DNA from: Methanomassiliicoccus sp. | GTDB lineage: Archaea; Thermoplasmatota; Thermoplasmata; Methanomassiliicoccales; Methanomassiliicoccaceae | NCBI GenBank assembly: GCA_012719175.1 | Contig: JAAYAX010000004.1 | Location: 558,001-622,000, forward strand | Length of the DNA: 64,000 bases | Direction of reading: 5' to 3' | The notes under the pieces: model-generated | Told to the model about the DNA's origin: nothing | What the model saw: the letters and a program-made list of their open reading frames with translations, nothing else | Databases searched by the model: none | Shown here: piece by piece, positions 62,468 to 64,000 of the stretch | How the letters are laid out: each line of letters starts with the position of its first letter | Numbering within the stretch: position 1 is the stretch's first letter | Position numbers and translations under genes: made by a program

Positions 62468-63478
62468 ATGCGGGACCGTCTATTGGCTGCTCTTGATCGG
62501 CAGGGGGTGGACCGCCCTCCCTGTGTCAGCTTCGGCCAGACGGCCATCCTGGAGCTCCAGAAGGCGGTGGGCGCCCTGTGGCCCCAGGCGCATCAGGACG
62601 CTGAGCTCATGGCGCGGTTGGCGATGGCCTCAGTGGAGAGAGGAGGTCTGGAAGGTGCGCGGGTCCCTTTCGAGACCACGGTGGACGCCTCCGCGTTCGG
62701 GGCGGGAGTGGCCATGGGAGGGCCGACCAAGCACCCCTATGTGAGCTACCATCCCCTCCATGACCATGACAAGGTGGCCATAGCTCATGTCCCGGACCCG
62801 CGCAAGGACGGCCGCTCCCCCGTCGTTTTGGAGGCTGTGAGGAAGTTGAGCGGCGGGCAGGTACCGGTGCTGTGCGCGGTGACCGCGCCGTTCACGCTGG
62901 CCTGCTTTCTGCGGGGGGAGCGGGAGACGATGATGGACCTGATCGTCGATCCCACGTTCATCCACAACGTCATGTCGGTGGCAGAGAAGTTCTCCCTCGC
63001 CTTCGTGGAAGCGGCGGTGGAGGAGGGCGCCGAAGTGATAGTGGTGGAGGACACCTGGGCCAGCGGAGAGATACTCTCCATGCAGCAGTATGAGGAGTTC
63101 GCCCTCCCCGGGGAGCAGGCGTTGACATCGAAGGTGCGAGAACTGGGAGCACGGTCGATCCTGCAGCTCTGCGGCCATCCCATGCTCAACCTGCCGTTGA
63201 TGTCCAAGTGCGGGGCTAACGGCATATCCGTACATCAGAAGGTAGATCTGGTGGAGGCGAGAGGGAAGTTGGGAGACGACATCGCACTGGTCGGTAACAT
63301 CGACCCCAAGGACATGGTGCTGCAACCTCCAGAGAAGATACGTGATCTCAGCAGGAAGTGCATGGCCGATGGCATTGATGTCCTGTCCCCGGCCTGCGGC
63401 CTAGACCCCACTGCATCCCTGCAGAACCTGCGCGCCCTCTCGGAAGCCGCCAAGACCTTCCGGCGGGGCGATGGTTGA
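62468..63478 (+). CDS. MtaA/MtbA/CmuA-type corrinoid:thiol methyltransferase (UroD superfamily)
   Basis: 336 residues, the normal length of methylcobamide:coenzyme M methyltransferases. Motifs: DRQGVDRPPCVSFGQ at the start (R.PP pattern), RVPFETTVDASAFGAGV, AVTAPFTLACFLRG, VVVEDTWASGEILS, and the zinc region ILQLCGHPMLNLPLMSKCG plus SPACGLDP. MtaA/MtbA bind zinc through H-x-C and a late Cys; here the His is Gln (QLC), while both cysteines remain and a His follows as CGH. So zinc binding may be altered and the methyl acceptor may differ from coenzyme M. No corrinoid protein gene lies nearby. ATG 62468. Confidence 0.88.
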   Translation: MRDRLLAALDRQGVDRPPCVSFGQTAILELQKAVGALWPQAHQDAELMARLAMASVERGGLEGARVPFETTVDASAFGAGVAMGGPTKHPYVSYHPLHDHDKVAIAHVPDPRKDGRSPVVLEAVRKLSGGQVPVLCAVTAPFTLACFLRGERETMMDLIVDPTFIHNVMSVAEKFSLAFVEAAVEEGAEVIVVEDTWASGEILSMQQYEEFALPGEQALTSKVRELGARSILQLCGHPMLNLPLMSKCGANGISVHQKVDLVEARGKLGDDIALVGNIDPKDMVLQPPEKIRDLSRKCMADGIDVLSPACGLDPTASLQNLRALSEAAKTFRRGDG

Positions 63479-63570
63479 AACAAGCCTCTTCGGATGCGTG
63501 AGCTCGTCCAGGGCGCGCTGGACGTGCAGGACGATGAACAATATCAAACAATTCAAAGCCATCTAGGGCT

Positions 63571-63580
63571 GTTTTTAAAT
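63571..63580 (+). promoter_or_regulatory. TATA box for the last operon
   Basis: GTTTTTAAAT is centred about 31 bases before ATG 63608, consistent with a leaderless transcript for the two coupled genes at the right edge. Confidence 0.45.
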
Positions 63581-63607
63581 AAGATAGACGAATAGTAACG
63601 CTCCGGG

Positions 63608-63838
63608 ATGCCTATAACATTCCATCTTGATGTCAACGGAGCTCCGGGAGCTGACATAGATTCATCCTGTTCCCCACACCAAGGTCTGGTCTTGACCGGA
63701 AGCGATGCTTTGCGGAGCTCGAGAGAGCTTTTCTCGATGAAGGATAAGCTCGAATGGAGTGACCCTGATATCGCTTCTCCCATCTACGCTGAACGGCTGG
63801 TGGTCTGTAGCAGCTCATCCTTAGAGAGGTGGGTATGA
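63608..63838 (+). CDS. Small protein of unknown function, coupled to the next gene
   Basis: 76 residues: MPITFHLDVNGAPGADIDSS, then CSPHQGLVLTGSDALRSSRE and SMKDKLEWSDPDIASPIYAE. No signal peptide, helix or known motif. Support comes from context: a TATA box lies 31 bases upstream of the ATG, and its TGA overlaps the ATG of the next gene (ATGA), a translational-coupling arrangement. It may be a leader peptide rather than a stable protein. Confidence 0.45.
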   Translation: MPITFHLDVNGAPGADIDSSCSPHQGLVLTGSDALRSSRELFSMKDKLEWSDPDIASPIYAERLVVCSSSSLERWV

Positions 63839-64000
63839 AGGCCGGAGCCGCCATCCTGTGCGCTCTGCTGCTTGCGGTATCCCTCGGCGGAACCGTATCC
63901 GCGGCCGACGACACTGACTCCTGCGCCTTCCTGTTCGACTTCGGGGACGGAAGGACGTACTGGACCGATGTGCCCCTGACGCCGGGGATGACCGGCTACG
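63835..64000 (+). CDS. Exported protein, partial (runs off right edge)
   Basis: The visible 55 residues start with a clear signal peptide, MKAGAAILCALLLAVSLGG, cut near VSAADD, followed by SCAFLFDFGDGRTYWTDVPL and TPGMTGY. The FDFGDG..YW.DV.v..GM pattern is reminiscent of DUF4430-type or cobalamin-related exported domains, but the part seen is too short to decide. GAGAGGTGGGT precedes the ATG, which overlaps the preceding stop. It lies downstream of the methyltransferase gene. Confidence 0.72.
   Translation, partial: MKAGAAILCALLLAVSLGGTVSAADDTDSCAFLFDFGDGRTYWTDVPLTPGMTGY

Overview
This 64 kb window reads as chromosome of a euryarchaeon, most plausibly a methanogenic or methylotrophic member of the Thermoplasmatota (Methanomassiliicoccales-like). 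The evidence is a group II chaperonin (thermosome), a fused HdrA/MvhD-type iron-sulfur protein, a MtaA/MtbA/CmuA-type corrinoid methyltransferase, a HisA-like barrel of the archaeal type, archaeal N-glycosylation style glycosyltransferases, DUF1616 and CPBP membrane proteins, TATA boxes about 28-31 bases before apparently leaderless starts, and archaeal-style use of GTG/TTG starts with GGAGG/GGTGA ribosome sites. The lineage is inference; no rRNA or tRNA gene lies in the window to test it.

Region 1 (1-13994) is a surface-polysaccharide locus: a partial protein of unknown name running off the left edge, a FemAB/GNAT-like transferase, a large secreted triple beta-helix protein, a GT4 glycosyltransferase, a DUF354 glycosyltransferase-like protein, a beta-propeller glycosidase-like protein, a polysaccharide pyruvyl transferase broken by one base in an A7G6 tract, a QueC-like PP-loop enzyme, a Wzx-type flippase and a GT2 enzyme. 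Together they could build, decorate (pyruvate, possibly aminoacyl or amide groups) and export a cell-surface glycan.

Region 2 (14000-19700) is mixed: two small related membrane proteins, a VOC-domain gene and a decayed copy of it flanking a HEAT/zinc-ribbon/PH-like protein, an ABM-fold protein, an ECF-type substrate-binding membrane protein behind a perfect inverted repeat, and an APC permease.

Region 3 (20000-32500) is a second glycan locus, with an AT-richer four-gene minus-strand group (GT2, DUF354, GT4, membrane polymerase-like) facing a second flippase, then CPBP protease, DUF1616, an AglJ-like GT2 and wecB.

Region 4 (32500-64000) is mostly ordinary chromosome: SHOCT and DUF3243 small proteins, a FAS1 secreted protein, an Mrp/NBP35 ATPase, an unusual four-repeat membrane protein, a NifX/NifB-like protein, a cysteine-free OsmC protein, a USP-DUF485 fusion coupled to an ActP-like symporter, the thermosome, a PspA-like protein beneath a TPM/coiled-coil membrane protein, the compact HdrA-MvhD protein, two sensor kinases, a desulfoferrodoxin, an RmlD-like reductase, an MFS exporter, a zinc-ribbon/HisA-like protein and the methyltransferase. 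I see no CRISPR array, prophage, insertion sequence, rRNA or tRNA. The candidates for new biology are the QueC-like enzyme in the glycan locus, the TPM/PspA module, the HdrA-MvhD fusion and the several enzymes that have lost a canonical ligand residue.
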